Shown here: positions 19,364 through 27,950 of the stretch, piece after piece | Layout of the letters: each line of letters opens with the position of its first letter | How positions within the stretch are numbered: the first letter of the stretch is position 1 | Assembly: GCF_024519285.1 (NCBI RefSeq) | Contig: NZ_JAMZCY010000013.1 | Location: forward strand, 17,848 to 81,847 | DNA length: 64,000 bases | From: Cohnella sp. WQ 127256 | GTDB taxonomy: Bacteria > Bacillota > Bacilli > Paenibacillales > Paenibacillaceae | Reading direction: 5' to 3' | Translations under genes and position numbers: made by a program | The notes under the pieces: generated by a model | The model's input: only the letters and a program-made list of their open reading frames with translations | Told to the model about the DNA's origin: nothing | The model's database searches: none

Positions 19364-20932
19364 ATGAAAAGAAAAGGGATGAAGTTTGGAACGGTATCGC
19401 TAGCGGTCATGCTTTCCGTCGTTATGCTGCTTGGTGCATGCGGAAATGGGAACAACAACGATTCGAAGCCATCGCAAGCGGCAAGTAGTCCCGCCGCAAG
19501 CTCGGAAGCACCGGCCAGCACGGGAGCAAGCCCTGCCGCCGAACTGGAGCCTTATGAGATCACGTGGTATTTGCCTCAGAGCGTATTCCCGGACGCTAAG
19601 CTCGTTCAAGACGCCATGAGCAAGATCACGAAAGAAAAAATCAACGCTACCCTAGACATTAAACTGGTCGACTGGGGTACTTACGATCAGAAAATGCAAG
19701 CGATCGCCGCTTCCGGCGAAAAAGCGGATTTGATCTTCACGTCCAACTGGACGAACGACTACCTGTCGAACGTGAACAAAGGCGCTTTCCTCGACGTAAC
19801 CGACCTGCTTCAGCAGCACGGTCCGGACATCCTGAAGCAAGTACCGCCCGCCGCATGGGATGCCGCTAAAGTGAAAGGCAAGCTATACGCCATCATCAAT
19901 ACGCAAGTACTGGCTAGAACGCCGGGCGTTCTGATCAACAAGGACTATCTGGATAAATACGGCTACACGCCAGATCAATTCAAGACGTTGGCGGACATGA
20001 CTCCGTTCTTGGAAAAAGTAAAGCAAGGAGAGCCGGAAAAATATCCTTTCAGCTTGAAAGGCGACACGGACGTCATGGGCAACTACGGCACGACGCTCGG
20101 TTTGGAATATTTCGCTCAGAAAAATCCCGGAGTCGTCCGTATCGGAGACGAAACGAGCCAAGTCGTTAACCTGTACGAAACACCCGAATTCATCGGCTTC
20201 CTGAAGCAAATGCGCGAATGGTATGAAAAAGGCATTATCCGTAAAGACGCGGCAACGTTGAAAGACACGAACTCCGACGAATTGGCCGGTAAATACGTCA
20301 CGTCTACGTTTACGGTTATTAACCCGGACTCGGCTGCTAACCAAGCCGTGAGATTCGGCAGCGGGGACGCATCGAAAGTCGCTGCGGTCGAGTTCTCCAA
20401 GCCCTATATGAGCACGGGCTCTATCATCGCGACGATGACGGCAATCTCTCGTACGTCCAAAGATCCTGAAAGAGCCATGATGTTCTACAACCTGCTCTAT
20501 GCCGATCAAGAATTGTTCAACCTGATGAGCTACGGAATCGAAGGCACGCACTACACGAAAGTCGGCGACGACTTGATCAAGAAAGTCGACAACGCAGGCT
20601 ACTGGGTGGATTCCGGTTGGGAATACGGCAACATGTTCAACTCCTTCCGTACGAGCGAAACGCAGCCGAAATGGTATCCTGCAGGTCCGGATAAGAACGC
20701 GGCGGCGATTCCTTCTAAGCTGCTCGGCTTCTCCTTCGACCCTAGTGACGTGAAGAGCGAGCTGGCGCAAACGGCATCCGTAGTCGACGAATTCTATGCG
20801 GGTCTCATTACAGGAGTCGCGGATCCCAATGTAACGTTACCGAAGATGAATGCCAAACTGAAGAAAGCCGGTATGGATAAGATCATCGCCGAAATGCAAA
20901 CGCAGATCGATGCTTGGAAAGCTTCTAAATAA
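19364..20932 (+). CDS. Extracellular solute-binding lipoprotein of the sugar ABC importer (cluster 1)
   Basis: 522 residues. Lipobox LLGAC with lipidation at C26, then a low-complexity Ser/Ala/Pro linker, then a two-lobe binding protein of the LplA type (YEITWYLPQSVFPDAKLVQDAM, KADLIFTSNW, PTPSKLLGFSFDPSD-like C-terminal region). GGAGGG precedes the ATG. It captures the oligosaccharide outside the membrane for the two permeases upstream. It is paralogous to the lipoprotein at 42782; shared landmarks include IxxxLVQDxxSKITKxKINAT and LLGFSFD/ALGFSFD. Confidence 0.92.
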   Translation: MKRKGMKFGTVSLAVMLSVVMLLGACGNGNNNDSKPSQAASSPAASSEAPASTGASPAAELEPYEITWYLPQSVFPDAKLVQDAMSKITKEKINATLDIKLVDWGTYDQKMQAIAASGEKADLIFTSNWTNDYLSNVNKGAFLDVTDLLQQHGPDILKQVPPAAWDAAKVKGKLYAIINTQVLARTPGVLINKDYLDKYGYTPDQFKTLADMTPFLEKVKQGEPEKYPFSLKGDTDVMGNYGTTLGLEYFAQKNPGVVRIGDETSQVVNLYETPEFIGFLKQMREWYEKGIIRKDAATLKDTNSDELAGKYVTSTFTVINPDSAANQAVRFGSGDASKVAAVEFSKPYMSTGSIIATMTAISRTSKDPERAMMFYNLLYADQELFNLMSYGIEGTHYTKVGDDLIKKVDNAGYWVDSGWEYGNMFNSFRTSETQPKWYPAGPDKNAAAIPSKLLGFSFDPSDVKSELAQTASVVDEFYAGLITGVADPNVTLPKMNAKLKKAGMDKIIAEMQTQIDAWKASK

Positions 20933-20943
20933 CTAGATTAAGC

Positions 20944-20990
20944 ACAATGGCCGCTGGCCTTCTGACAAGGAGGGAGTCAGCGGCCATTGT
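20944..20990 (+). promoter_or_regulatory. 13-bp perfect stem-loop between binding protein and mannosidase genes
   Basis: ACAATGGCCGCTG (20944-20956) pairs perfectly with CAGCGGCCATTGT (20978-20990); the 21-base loop contains AGGAGGG. No T run follows, so it is not a classical terminator. It probably stabilises the 3' end of the lipoprotein mRNA or attenuates read-through into the hydrolase genes. Confidence 0.6.
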
Positions 20991-21011
20991 TGCGACATGG
21001 GGTGGAAAGTA

Positions 21012-23663
21012 ATGCCGAAAATTAAAGAAGTACTCGTCTTGCACCATAGTCATCTGGATATCGGCTACACGCACGCGCAGCCGATTTTGTTGGAACTGCA
21101 TAAAAGATATATCGATGAAGCGTTGCAATTGTGCGAGCTTACGGAACATTGGGAGGAACGAGACCGGTTCCGTTGGACGTGCGAATCCAGCTATCCGGTA
21201 TTGTTATGGCTCGAGACGGCCAACACGGAGCAAGTCGAGCGAATGAAGCGGTACTTGAACAATGGACAGTTCAGCTTATCGGCTTCGTTCCTGCATGCGA
21301 CTCCGCTGTGTACGGCGGAAGAGATGACTAGGATGCTGCAGCCGATCACCCAGCTTCGCTCCCGGTTCGGAATCGAAATGAAGACGGCGATCCACCATGA
21401 CGTGAACGGCCAGCCTTGGCCTTATGGGCAATTGCTGCTCGATGCCGGAATCGACTTTTTCATTATGGGAATCAACATCCATTTCGGCGGATTTCCGCTC
21501 GCTCGGCCCGGCGCGTTTCAGTGGCAAGTGCCGGACGGTCGGAAGCTGCTCGCTTTTAACGGAGAACACTATTCCCTTTTCAGCCAGGTGTGTGACGTCA
21601 ACGCGATGGATACGGGCGTCATGGCGGAGGGGCTTGCGAAATATTTGGCCAAAATCGAAGCGAATCCCGATTATCCATTCGATTTCGTCTATTTGACCGC
21701 GACGAACCTTCCGCTCTACGATAACAATCCGCCCGACCGCGAGCTTGCGGAGCTGATTCGCAAGTGGAACGCGGAAGGCCGCGAGCCATCGATATCGTTC
21801 GTTACGCCGGAGCTATTGCGGGAGCGGGTGAACGCGAAGAAAGACCTGTTGCAGGAGCACGCGGGAGATTGGACTGACTACTGGAATTTCGGTTCGGGAA
21901 GCGCGGCCAAGGAAACGAAGCTGAACCGCAGAACGAAACAAGGCATGAAAGCCGTCGACTTGCTGGATTCGTTCGAGAGAATCGACGATGTTTCGTATGA
22001 TCGGATCAAGAAGCAAGCATGGGAGCAGATCATGCTGTACGACGAGCACACCTGGGGCGTGTTTCATTCGATCAGCGAGCCGAATCATACGAATACCGAC
22101 ATTCAATGGATGCATAAAGCGCATTACGCTTACCAGGCGAACAGCTTGACCGGCTTTCTGCTCGGCACCCAAATGGAACGTCTGGCCGGCAATCCGCTGC
22201 AATCGGAAGAGCCCGAAGGGCTGTTACTGGCGAACCCTTCTTCCGTTCCGATCGAGTATGACATTCAAATCCCGTCTAGCTTCAGGGTAACCGGACGGCA
22301 TTTGGCAGCGGATCGCATGCGACATGTCTTGATGAACAACGAACGGAATCCGCTGCATACAAGCTATGGGATCGTCGAGCTGCCACCGTTCAGTTGGCGT
22401 AAAATCCCTTTTCGCGATTTGAAGCCGGCCGAACCGTCGGATTTGATTGAAGCGTTCCCGGGCCAAACCGAGATCAACGGAGAAGGACCTTGGGAACGTG
22501 AAGTCGTCGTAGAGGAAGGCCGGATCGAGACGCCTTTTCACCGTTTGCGTTTCAATCCGATAACCGGACGGATCACGAGCCTGTTCGATAAGAACAACGA
22601 CTGGGAATCGCTCGATCTCTCCAGTCCGTGGAGCTTGTTTCAATATGTTCAGGAAACCGTAGATCCAACGTTCCACCCGAACGATCGCAACGCCATTTTC
22701 CCGCGGGACGTGGCGAAGGGGAACGAAGGAATCAGCGTGTGGAATCACGATTGGAAAGCGAGAAGGCAGACGTATTCGCGGCTGATCTCTTGCCGGGTTG
22801 AGCGAGGAGCGAATTGTGCTTCGCTATTCCTAAAGTGGGAGGCGCCGGGCGTCGAGGAGCTGGAGCAGCGAATCACGTTATTCGGCGACCGAGGCGATAT
22901 TGAACTGAAAGCTAGTTTCCTTAAAGAAGATATTACGACCCCGGAAGGTACGTATTTCGCGTTCCCGCTGAACCTGAAGAAGTGGCGCTGCCATTATGAT
23001 ACGGCGGGACAATTCGCGGAAATGGATGCGCAGCAGCTACCGGGAGTATGCAGGGATTATTTGACGGTGGATAAGAGCGTCTCCGTCGCGGACGAAGAGC
23101 ATGGGGTCACGCTCGTCTGCGTCGACGCGCCGCTCGTGCAGGTTGGTGACTTTCATTTCGGCAAAGAGCAGAAGCAGGTGGAACGCCGCGACAATCCGCT
23201 GTTGCTGGCGTGGCCGATGAACAACTATTGGGACACGAATTTCCGTGCTCGCCAACCGGGCTTTAACACCTTTACGTATGTGTTGTCGACGTTCCGAGAG
23301 TTCGATCCGGCAGCGACGATGGCGAAGTCCATGCAGGCCGTCACGCCGGTGATTTCGATTCCGGCGGTTGTATGCTCGCAGGAGGAAGCAGGGAGGTTCA
23401 TCGAGCTGGTTGGGGACGAGGGTATTCGGATCTTCGACGTCAAACCTTCCGAGAAAGGCTCTGGAATCGTGATCCGATTGGGCAATTGCACGGATGGCGA
23501 AACGCAAGCCCGGATCGGATTCCCGGGCAGGATGATCGAAGCCGCTTGCCAGACGGACGCGCTAGAGCAATTCCGCACCGGGATCGAAGAGATGGACGGG
23601 CAATGTCTGATTGTGAAACTCGGACCGAAGCAAATGGCGCATCTACTCGTCGTATTGGCGTAA
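21012..23663 (+). CDS. Alpha-mannosidase, glycoside hydrolase family 38
   Basis: 883 residues from ATG 21012, which has GGGGTGG at good spacing; an in-frame ATG at 20997 has none. No signal peptide, so it is cytoplasmic. The N-terminal GH38 domain has the zinc site HxD (H14, D16 in HHSHLDIGYTH) and the likely catalytic nucleophile D130 in HHDVNGQPW. The helical middle domain includes HTWGVFHS, and a long beta-sandwich C-terminus follows. The family releases alpha-linked mannose by a retaining mechanism with a zinc ion. The position after a sugar importer suggests that imported mannose-containing oligosaccharides are cut inside the cell. Confidence 0.9.
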   Translation: MPKIKEVLVLHHSHLDIGYTHAQPILLELHKRYIDEALQLCELTEHWEERDRFRWTCESSYPVLLWLETANTEQVERMKRYLNNGQFSLSASFLHATPLCTAEEMTRMLQPITQLRSRFGIEMKTAIHHDVNGQPWPYGQLLLDAGIDFFIMGINIHFGGFPLARPGAFQWQVPDGRKLLAFNGEHYSLFSQVCDVNAMDTGVMAEGLAKYLAKIEANPDYPFDFVYLTATNLPLYDNNPPDRELAELIRKWNAEGREPSISFVTPELLRERVNAKKDLLQEHAGDWTDYWNFGSGSAAKETKLNRRTKQGMKAVDLLDSFERIDDVSYDRIKKQAWEQIMLYDEHTWGVFHSISEPNHTNTDIQWMHKAHYAYQANSLTGFLLGTQMERLAGNPLQSEEPEGLLLANPSSVPIEYDIQIPSSFRVTGRHLAADRMRHVLMNNERNPLHTSYGIVELPPFSWRKIPFRDLKPAEPSDLIEAFPGQTEINGEGPWEREVVVEEGRIETPFHRLRFNPITGRITSLFDKNNDWESLDLSSPWSLFQYVQETVDPTFHPNDRNAIFPRDVAKGNEGISVWNHDWKARRQTYSRLISCRVERGANCASLFLKWEAPGVEELEQRITLFGDRGDIELKASFLKEDITTPEGTYFAFPLNLKKWRCHYDTAGQFAEMDAQQLPGVCRDYLTVDKSVSVADEEHGVTLVCVDAPLVQVGDFHFGKEQKQVERRDNPLLLAWPMNNYWDTNFRARQPGFNTFTYVLSTFREFDPAATMAKSMQAVTPVISIPAVVCSQEEAGRFIELVGDEGIRIFDVKPSEKGSGIVIRLGNCTDGETQARIGFPGRMIEAACQTDALEQFRTGIEEMDGQCLIVKLGPKQMAHLLVVLA

Positions 23664-23699
23664 ATCAAGGAGGGGAAGGACATCGCGCAGCTATTCGAT

Positions 23700-24650
23700 A
23701 TGAGCTTGGAGGAATTACGCAATTATCGGCCGCGGTTAACGAAGCCCGACGATTTCGATGCATTCTGGGAGCGAGGGCTGGAAGAGCTGGGCCGAACGCC
23801 GCTGCAGGTGTTGGAGCGAGTCCCCGTCGAGTATCCGAGCGATAGGGTGCGCGTGTTTCGAATCGCTTTCGCCGGATTTTGCGGTGCGAGGATCGAGGCG
23901 TTACTGGCTTTGCCGACCGCGGCGGAAGGAGCTTTGCCGGGGGTGGTTACCTATCACGGCTACAATTGGTCGCCCGACGGCGACATCCACGAGACGGTCA
24001 ATCTGGCGCTGCATGGCTATGCCGTGCTACACATGCTTGTCCGCGGCCAGCAGGGCGGAAGCGTCGATAACGTCGTGCCTTCCCATGGGCACGTGAACGG
24101 TTGGCTCACCAAAGGCATCCTCTGTCCGGAGGAGTACTATTTCCGCGCCGTCTACTTGGATGCCGTTCGTGCCGTCGAGGTGCTGGCATCGCTGCCGGAG
24201 GCGGACTCCTCCCGGATCGGAGTCGCCGGGACGAGCCAGGGCGGTGCTATTGCGCTAGCCGTGGCAGCCTTCTCGACGATTCCGATCGTCGCATGCGCGG
24301 ACTATCCCGGATTCACGAACTTCGAGCGCATACTCGACTTCGCGTTCGATACGCCGTATCAGGAGTTCGGAGAGTTTTTCCGGCGCTACTCCGATCCTAA
24401 GGTCGATGAGCAAGCGAGGCGGACGCTCGCCTACCACGATATCATGAATATCGGGACGCGAATTCGCTGCCATACTTGGATATGCATCGGCTTAGTGGAC
24501 ACGGTGACGCCGCCGTCCACCGTCTTCGCCGCATATAATCATCTTCAATGCCCGAAGGAAATTTCGGTCCATCGCTATCACGGGCACGAGTTTATCTCGA
24601 GCGCTCATACGAGGAAGCTGCAAATGCTGCGAGAGCACTTGAAACCATAA
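23700..24650 (+). CDS. Acetyl xylan esterase / cephalosporin-C deacetylase family alpha/beta hydrolase
   Basis: 316 residues from ATG 23700. AXE1-type alpha/beta hydrolase fold: YHGYNWSPDG (oxyanion region), nucleophile Ser in GVAGTSQGG, Asp in LVDTVTPPS and His in HGHEF form the triad. It removes acetyl groups from sugars, consistent with the preceding mannosidase and importer. The start is odd: the only good ribosome site (AGGAGG, 23668-23673) lies 8 bases before an in-frame ATC at 23682, while ATG 23700 is 26 bases away. The six extra codons read IAQLFD, resembling the (M)xQLFDM start I recall for this family. Translation may begin at ATC, or an ATG has mutated. Confidence 0.85.
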   Translation: MSLEELRNYRPRLTKPDDFDAFWERGLEELGRTPLQVLERVPVEYPSDRVRVFRIAFAGFCGARIEALLALPTAAEGALPGVVTYHGYNWSPDGDIHETVNLALHGYAVLHMLVRGQQGGSVDNVVPSHGHVNGWLTKGILCPEEYYFRAVYLDAVRAVEVLASLPEADSSRIGVAGTSQGGAIALAVAAFSTIPIVACADYPGFTNFERILDFAFDTPYQEFGEFFRRYSDPKVDEQARRTLAYHDIMNIGTRIRCHTWICIGLVDTVTPPSTVFAAYNHLQCPKEISVHRYHGHEFISSAHTRKLQMLREHLKP

Positions 24651-24655
24651 GACGA

Positions 24656-24690
24656 AGCACTCATTTCGATCGGGAATGGGTGCTTTTTTA
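24656..24690 (+). terminator. Rho-independent terminator after the esterase
   Basis: AAGCAC-CATT stem pairing with AATG-GTGCTT, then TTTTTT. It ends glycan cluster 1. Confidence 0.75.
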
Positions 24691-24766
24691 GAAAAGGGTC
24701 GCCATTTCAAATACGTCGTCATCCACGTTGCCGAACATCAGGTCCAACGTTTGATTATGCCTGAAA
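24691..24766 (-). pseudogene. Fragment of a MATE transporter gene
   Basis: About 75 bases match the internal part of the intact MATE gene at about 13123-13197 with only a few differences: GGGTCGCCAT, then CAAATACGTCGTCAT, ACGTTGCCGAACA and GTTTGATTATG are shared in order. Nothing else of the gene remains. It sits immediately after the esterase terminator, so this end of cluster 1 was once next to a MATE gene, or received a short copy of it. Confidence 0.7.
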
Positions 24767-24838
24767 ATGCGGATGCAGGAAAGTAAGTAAAATTAGGGTT
24801 AGGCCTCCCATTAAACGAAGAACTTATTTCTCTGTAAA

Positions 24839-24882
24839 CGTAAAATAGTCCCCATCTCATCAGAGATGGGGACTATTTTACG
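24839..24882. terminator. Bidirectional terminator hairpin, 20-bp perfect stem
   Basis: The arms 24839-24858 and 24863-24882 are exactly complementary, with loop ATCA. The stem is GC-rich in the middle with TTTTA/TAAAA at its base. It lies downstream of the minus-strand ADP-ribosylglycohydrolase gene and of cluster 1, which converge here. The rest of 24767-24941 shows nothing recognisable. Confidence 0.75.
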
Positions 24883-24941
24883 CTTACTTTCTATGAGCTT
24901 TCCTCTATGGATTGGTGCAGAGTTAAGCCCATGTTCGTTTT

Positions 24942-26333
24942 TTACTGCTCATTCTCGTGAACATAAAGTTCGCTTGGCTGAACCTTGTGGCGACCGTATT
25001 GGAGGATGGACGGCAGTTGTCCGATTCGTTTGGCAAGTCGGGATAACGATTGCTCGTGAAATAGAGCCAGTCCTGTATGAATAGTGTCCCGAAACGGCGT
25101 TATCCATCGCGAGTCGAGCCCTTTAGGACCAAAGTAAGCCCCCAGAAGCGAACCGGCCGTCGCGCCGAAGCTGTCCGTGTCGTTGCCTTGCATGACTTGC
25201 TTGCAGATCCCGTCTCCGACATCTTCTGCAAACCGCAGAGTGTTTATTAACGTGCCGACTTCTTGATAAACCTGGCAATGACGGGATTCGTTGTATTGAC
25301 GGTGAATTTGCTCGTACGCCTCTAACCAATTGCTTGCATCTGCGACGATGTTGCGACATTCCAGGGCGGCTTCGTGGAAGCGGCTGCGTTGAGGCACGAA
25401 TTGCAAGGCGGTATCGACAATCTCAAGCCTGTCCTCAAGAACCTGGGCGGCCGCAATCGCTGCAGCGATAAACATTGTCGCGTATACGCCAGTACGCCGA
25501 TGCGTGAAGCTGGCACCCCTCCAAGCCAACTCCGCGGCTAGCGCCGGTCTTCCGGGACAGGCATACCCGTAGGCGTCCGCGCGAATGGCGGCGCCGCACA
25601 GCTCGGTTTCCGGTGTCAGGAAATCGGGCCATGCTTCGATGACACTGTGATCGAACGAATTTTTGTCATATTCCCAATAGCTTATACCTGATCGAAGTAG
25701 CATGACCCTTTCAGGGCCCCAGGTCGTGCTGAGTGGGATATGATTGATCCACAGGTCTCGAAGATTTCTCTTGGTGAATTCGGCTCCGAATTGTTCGAGC
25801 GCAAGCATGCCCATAAGCGTATAGTTGATGTCGTCGTCAGGCACGACATGACGAATTCGACTCAGCTCGGTTTCGTGCCAGGACCAATGTCTTCTGCCAA
25901 GGGAGCGGAGCATCGGTTCAGTGATGTAATCGTTAATCGGCCATTCTCCAACTTTGGTAAATGCATCGCGCATTTCATGGAGCGTCGGGTCTATTTCAAG
26001 AGGCTTGCCCAGGATTGAGCCGCAGACGGATGCTAGAAATGCGGTTTCAACACGCGAGGCGCTCTCCTTCAAATCGATATAACCTACAGATCCCAGGGGC
26101 CTGTCCGGGTGGCACTCCGTCTGGATTTCTTCTAGCGTGTCGGGTTCGATGTAGGGCCAATCCTTGCGCATGGGCATGTCCGACAGGCTTGAGGCAAAGG
26201 CGAGATAAGCATCATAGCTGTCGGGCAGCTGTTCCAGTTTCTCGAGATAGCCGGAAGTATTACAGCCTTGCGTGAATTTGTTGCGGAGAATGAGAGCTAG
26301 ACGGTCTTTAAGAAAAGGTAGGGACGGAAACAT
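24942..26333 (-). CDS. ADP-ribosylglycohydrolase family protein
   Basis: 463 residues. ADP-ribosyl-GH fold: ETAFLASVCGSILGKPLE near residues 95-110, the metal motif DDDINYTLMGML, and the C-terminal metal motif QGNDTDSFGATAGSLLGAYFG. Family members hydrolyse ADP-ribose from proteins or small molecules with two Mg2+ ions; many bacterial members sit with sugar-catabolic genes and may act on other N-glycosides. About 90 residues precede the fold and show no recognised motif. AGGAGGATTCCTTC before the ATG is a good ribosome site. It is transcribed alone, convergent with glycan cluster 1. The substrate cannot be told from sequence. Confidence 0.85.
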   Translation of the reverse strand: MFPSLPFLKDRLALILRNKFTQGCNTSGYLEKLEQLPDSYDAYLAFASSLSDMPMRKDWPYIEPDTLEEIQTECHPDRPLGSVGYIDLKESASRVETAFLASVCGSILGKPLEIDPTLHEMRDAFTKVGEWPINDYITEPMLRSLGRRHWSWHETELSRIRHVVPDDDINYTLMGMLALEQFGAEFTKRNLRDLWINHIPLSTTWGPERVMLLRSGISYWEYDKNSFDHSVIEAWPDFLTPETELCGAAIRADAYGYACPGRPALAAELAWRGASFTHRRTGVYATMFIAAAIAAAQVLEDRLEIVDTALQFVPQRSRFHEAALECRNIVADASNWLEAYEQIHRQYNESRHCQVYQEVGTLINTLRFAEDVGDGICKQVMQGNDTDSFGATAGSLLGAYFGPKGLDSRWITPFRDTIHTGLALFHEQSLSRLAKRIGQLPSILQYGRHKVQPSELYVHENEQ

Positions 26334-26472
26334 GAAGGAATCCTCCTATAGCTGGTTTATTTCTAATTGTAGCAATTCAAGCTGCCAGAGAGCTTCCCGA
26401 AAATCACTGGATAGTTACCTATTTCCACTGAAATTGCGGCTCTCCAAGAGGGAGGCTGCGAAGACTTGTCTT

Positions 26473-26501
26473 TTGCGTTTAAAGGGGTATTTTGATATAC
26501 G
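26473..26501 (+). promoter_or_regulatory. Candidate promoter of the truncated kinase-like ORF
   Basis: TTGCGT at 26473-26478 and TATACG at 26496-26501 with a 17-bp spacer, 36 bases before the ATG at 26537. Confidence 0.35.
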
Positions 26502-26536
26502 AGATCGCAACCGAACAAACTGAGAGGGGACACGAC

Positions 26537-26632
26537 ATGAAGAGGCTTCGGCTCTTTCTCTACGATTACCTGACGCTTAAGAAAAGAATCATTATTTTAT
26601 TCCTCTTAAGCTCCCTTATTGTGAAGAGCTAG
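26537..26632 (+). pseudogene. 31-codon N-terminal remnant of a YesM-type sensor kinase (or small membrane protein)
   Basis: The ATG at 26537 follows GAGAGGGG with good spacing. The peptide MKRLRLFLYDYLTLKKRIII continues LFLLSSLIVKS and stops at TAG. It looks like the cytoplasmic start plus first membrane helix of Paenibacillaceae sensor kinases (compare the start of the kinase at 37354), cut off in the helix. No further kinase sequence follows. The ribosome site is intact, so it could still be made as a small membrane peptide. The rest of 26334-26783 has only a short hairpin repeat (26648-26693). Confidence 0.45.
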
Positions 26633-26647
26633 TAAAGCAATAAACGA

Positions 26648-26693
26648 AGGGTTATTCTGAAGGCGGTAGGTCCAACGTCTTAAGGGTAACCCT
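26648..26693. repeat. Short inverted-repeat element, copy 1
   Basis: It begins AGGGTTATTCTGAA and ends GGGTAACCCT. Its GGGTTA/TAACCC ends can pair. The same start, AGGGTTATTCTGAA, followed by a similar-length hairpin, occurs at 60119-60167. Confidence 0.4.
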
Positions 26694-26783
26694 ATTCTCT
26701 TAGTAGCATCAAGCGATGTCATTGATGTTGATGTATAATGGGATATAAAAATTGAACTGCCATAAAAAAGGAAGTGTTACACA

Positions 26784-27491
26784 ATGAATTTAGAAATGGT
26801 GATGCAGGAGCTTGAAGCTCTTGGCAAGGAACGTACCAAGAAAATCTACGAATCCAATGGCGCACACGAACCGCTTTTTGGTGTGGCTACAGGCCAAATG
26901 AAGCCCATTTTCAAAAAAACAAAAATAAATCAACCGTTGGCTGAAGAGCTTTACGCTACAGGCAACTACGATGCCATGTACTTTGCCGGCATCATTGCAG
27001 ACCCGAAAGCCATGACTGAAGCGGATTTCGAGCGTTGGATTGATGGGGCTTATTTCTATATGCTGTCCGATTTTGTGGTTGCGGTAACCTTGGCGGAAGC
27101 CGATATCGCGCAAGAAGTGGCCGACAAATGGATTGCAAGCGGAGAAGAGCTGCGAATGTCCGCGGGTTGGAGTTGTTACTGCTGGCTGTTGGGTAATCGT
27201 CCGGATAGTGAATTTTCTGAAAGTAAGTTGGCCAATCTGCTTGATACTGTGGAAAATACGATTCACGATAGTCCCGAACGAGCTAAATACGCGATGAATA
27301 GTTTTATTTACACCGTGGGGGTATCTTATCTGCCGCTCCATGATAAGGCGGTCGAGACCGCCAAAGCAGTAGGCCCAGTAGAAGTCAAACAGGATAAGAA
27401 AAAAAGCAAGTTCCTACTCGCATCCAATAATATTCAACAGGCAGTAGATAAAGAGCGACTGGGTTTCAAACGCAAGCATGTAAGGTGTTAA
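26784..27491 (+). CDS. DNA alkylation repair protein (AlkD-like HEAT-repeat family)
   Basis: 235 residues, all-helical, matching the DNA alkylation repair family (AlkC/AlkD type): VMQELEALGKERTKKIYESNG, GVATGQMKPIFKK, AEELYATGNYDAMYFAGIIAD, WIDGAYFYMLSDFVV, then HEAT-like helices and a basic C-terminus. Relatives are glycosylases that remove N3- and N7-alkylated purines; subgroups vary and some lack activity. AAAAAAGGAAGTG precedes the ATG. A TATAAT box at 26733-26738 lies at a plausible distance, but no -35 box is clear. It is a single gene ended by a strong terminator. Confidence 0.85.
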   Translation: MNLEMVMQELEALGKERTKKIYESNGAHEPLFGVATGQMKPIFKKTKINQPLAEELYATGNYDAMYFAGIIADPKAMTEADFERWIDGAYFYMLSDFVVAVTLAEADIAQEVADKWIASGEELRMSAGWSCYCWLLGNRPDSEFSESKLANLLDTVENTIHDSPERAKYAMNSFIYTVGVSYLPLHDKAVETAKAVGPVEVKQDKKKSKFLLASNNIQQAVDKERLGFKRKHVRC

Positions 27492-27567
27492 ACGATTGTA
27501 GTGCCACAAGAAACGTAATAGGTGATTGTATAAGTAAACCAGTCGAATTTTTGACGATTTCATGTGG

Positions 27568-27606
27568 ACAAGCCCCCAATCAACTGAGATTGGGGGCTTG
27601 TTGTTC
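27568..27606 (+). terminator. Rho-independent terminator
   Basis: 14-bp perfect stem ACAAGCCCCCAATC / GATTGGGGGCTTGT, 6-base loop, then TGTT. It ends the DNA repair gene and also lies 3' of the minus-strand ABC remnant. Confidence 0.85.
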
Positions 27607-27622
27607 CATTTACACTGAAGGC

Positions 27623-27891
27623 CTAAGCCTCCATTTTCTGAGCTGAATACAGCTTGTAATACCGACCACGCTGAGCCATAAGCTCATCGTGCGAGCCACT
27701 TTCGGCGATGCCTTTATCGGACACGTACATGATTCGGTCGCAGTTCTTTACCGTAGACAGTCGGTGCGCGATGATGAACGAGGTTCGACCCTTCAGTAAT
27801 TCATTCAAGCCTTTCTGAAGCAGGCGCTCGGTCTGGGCATCGATGGACGAAGTGGCCTCGTCTAGAATGAGGATACGCGGGACGTTTCTCG
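27623..27891 (-). pseudogene. C-terminal remnant of an MsbA-like ABC exporter ATPase
   Basis: The minus-strand frame reads RNVPRILILDEATSSIDAQT (Walker B and D-loop), then ERLLQKGLNELLKGRTS, FIIAHRLSTVKNCDRIM (H-loop) and a normal exporter C-terminus. Everything upstream of Walker B (membrane domain, Walker A, signature) is missing; homology ends abruptly near 27891. The frame has no stops, so the deletion is probably recent. The fragment cannot act as a transporter. Confidence 0.8.
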
Positions 27892-27950
27892 ATCCTATGG
27901 AAGCTTAAATCCGATGTTGTCAAAAAATGAATGAAAAAGCCCCCCCATTT

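Noticed and set aside
26537..26632. Toxin of a type I toxin-antitoxin pair
   Set aside because: The peptide resembles a kinase N-terminus, and no overlapping antisense RNA promoter was seen.
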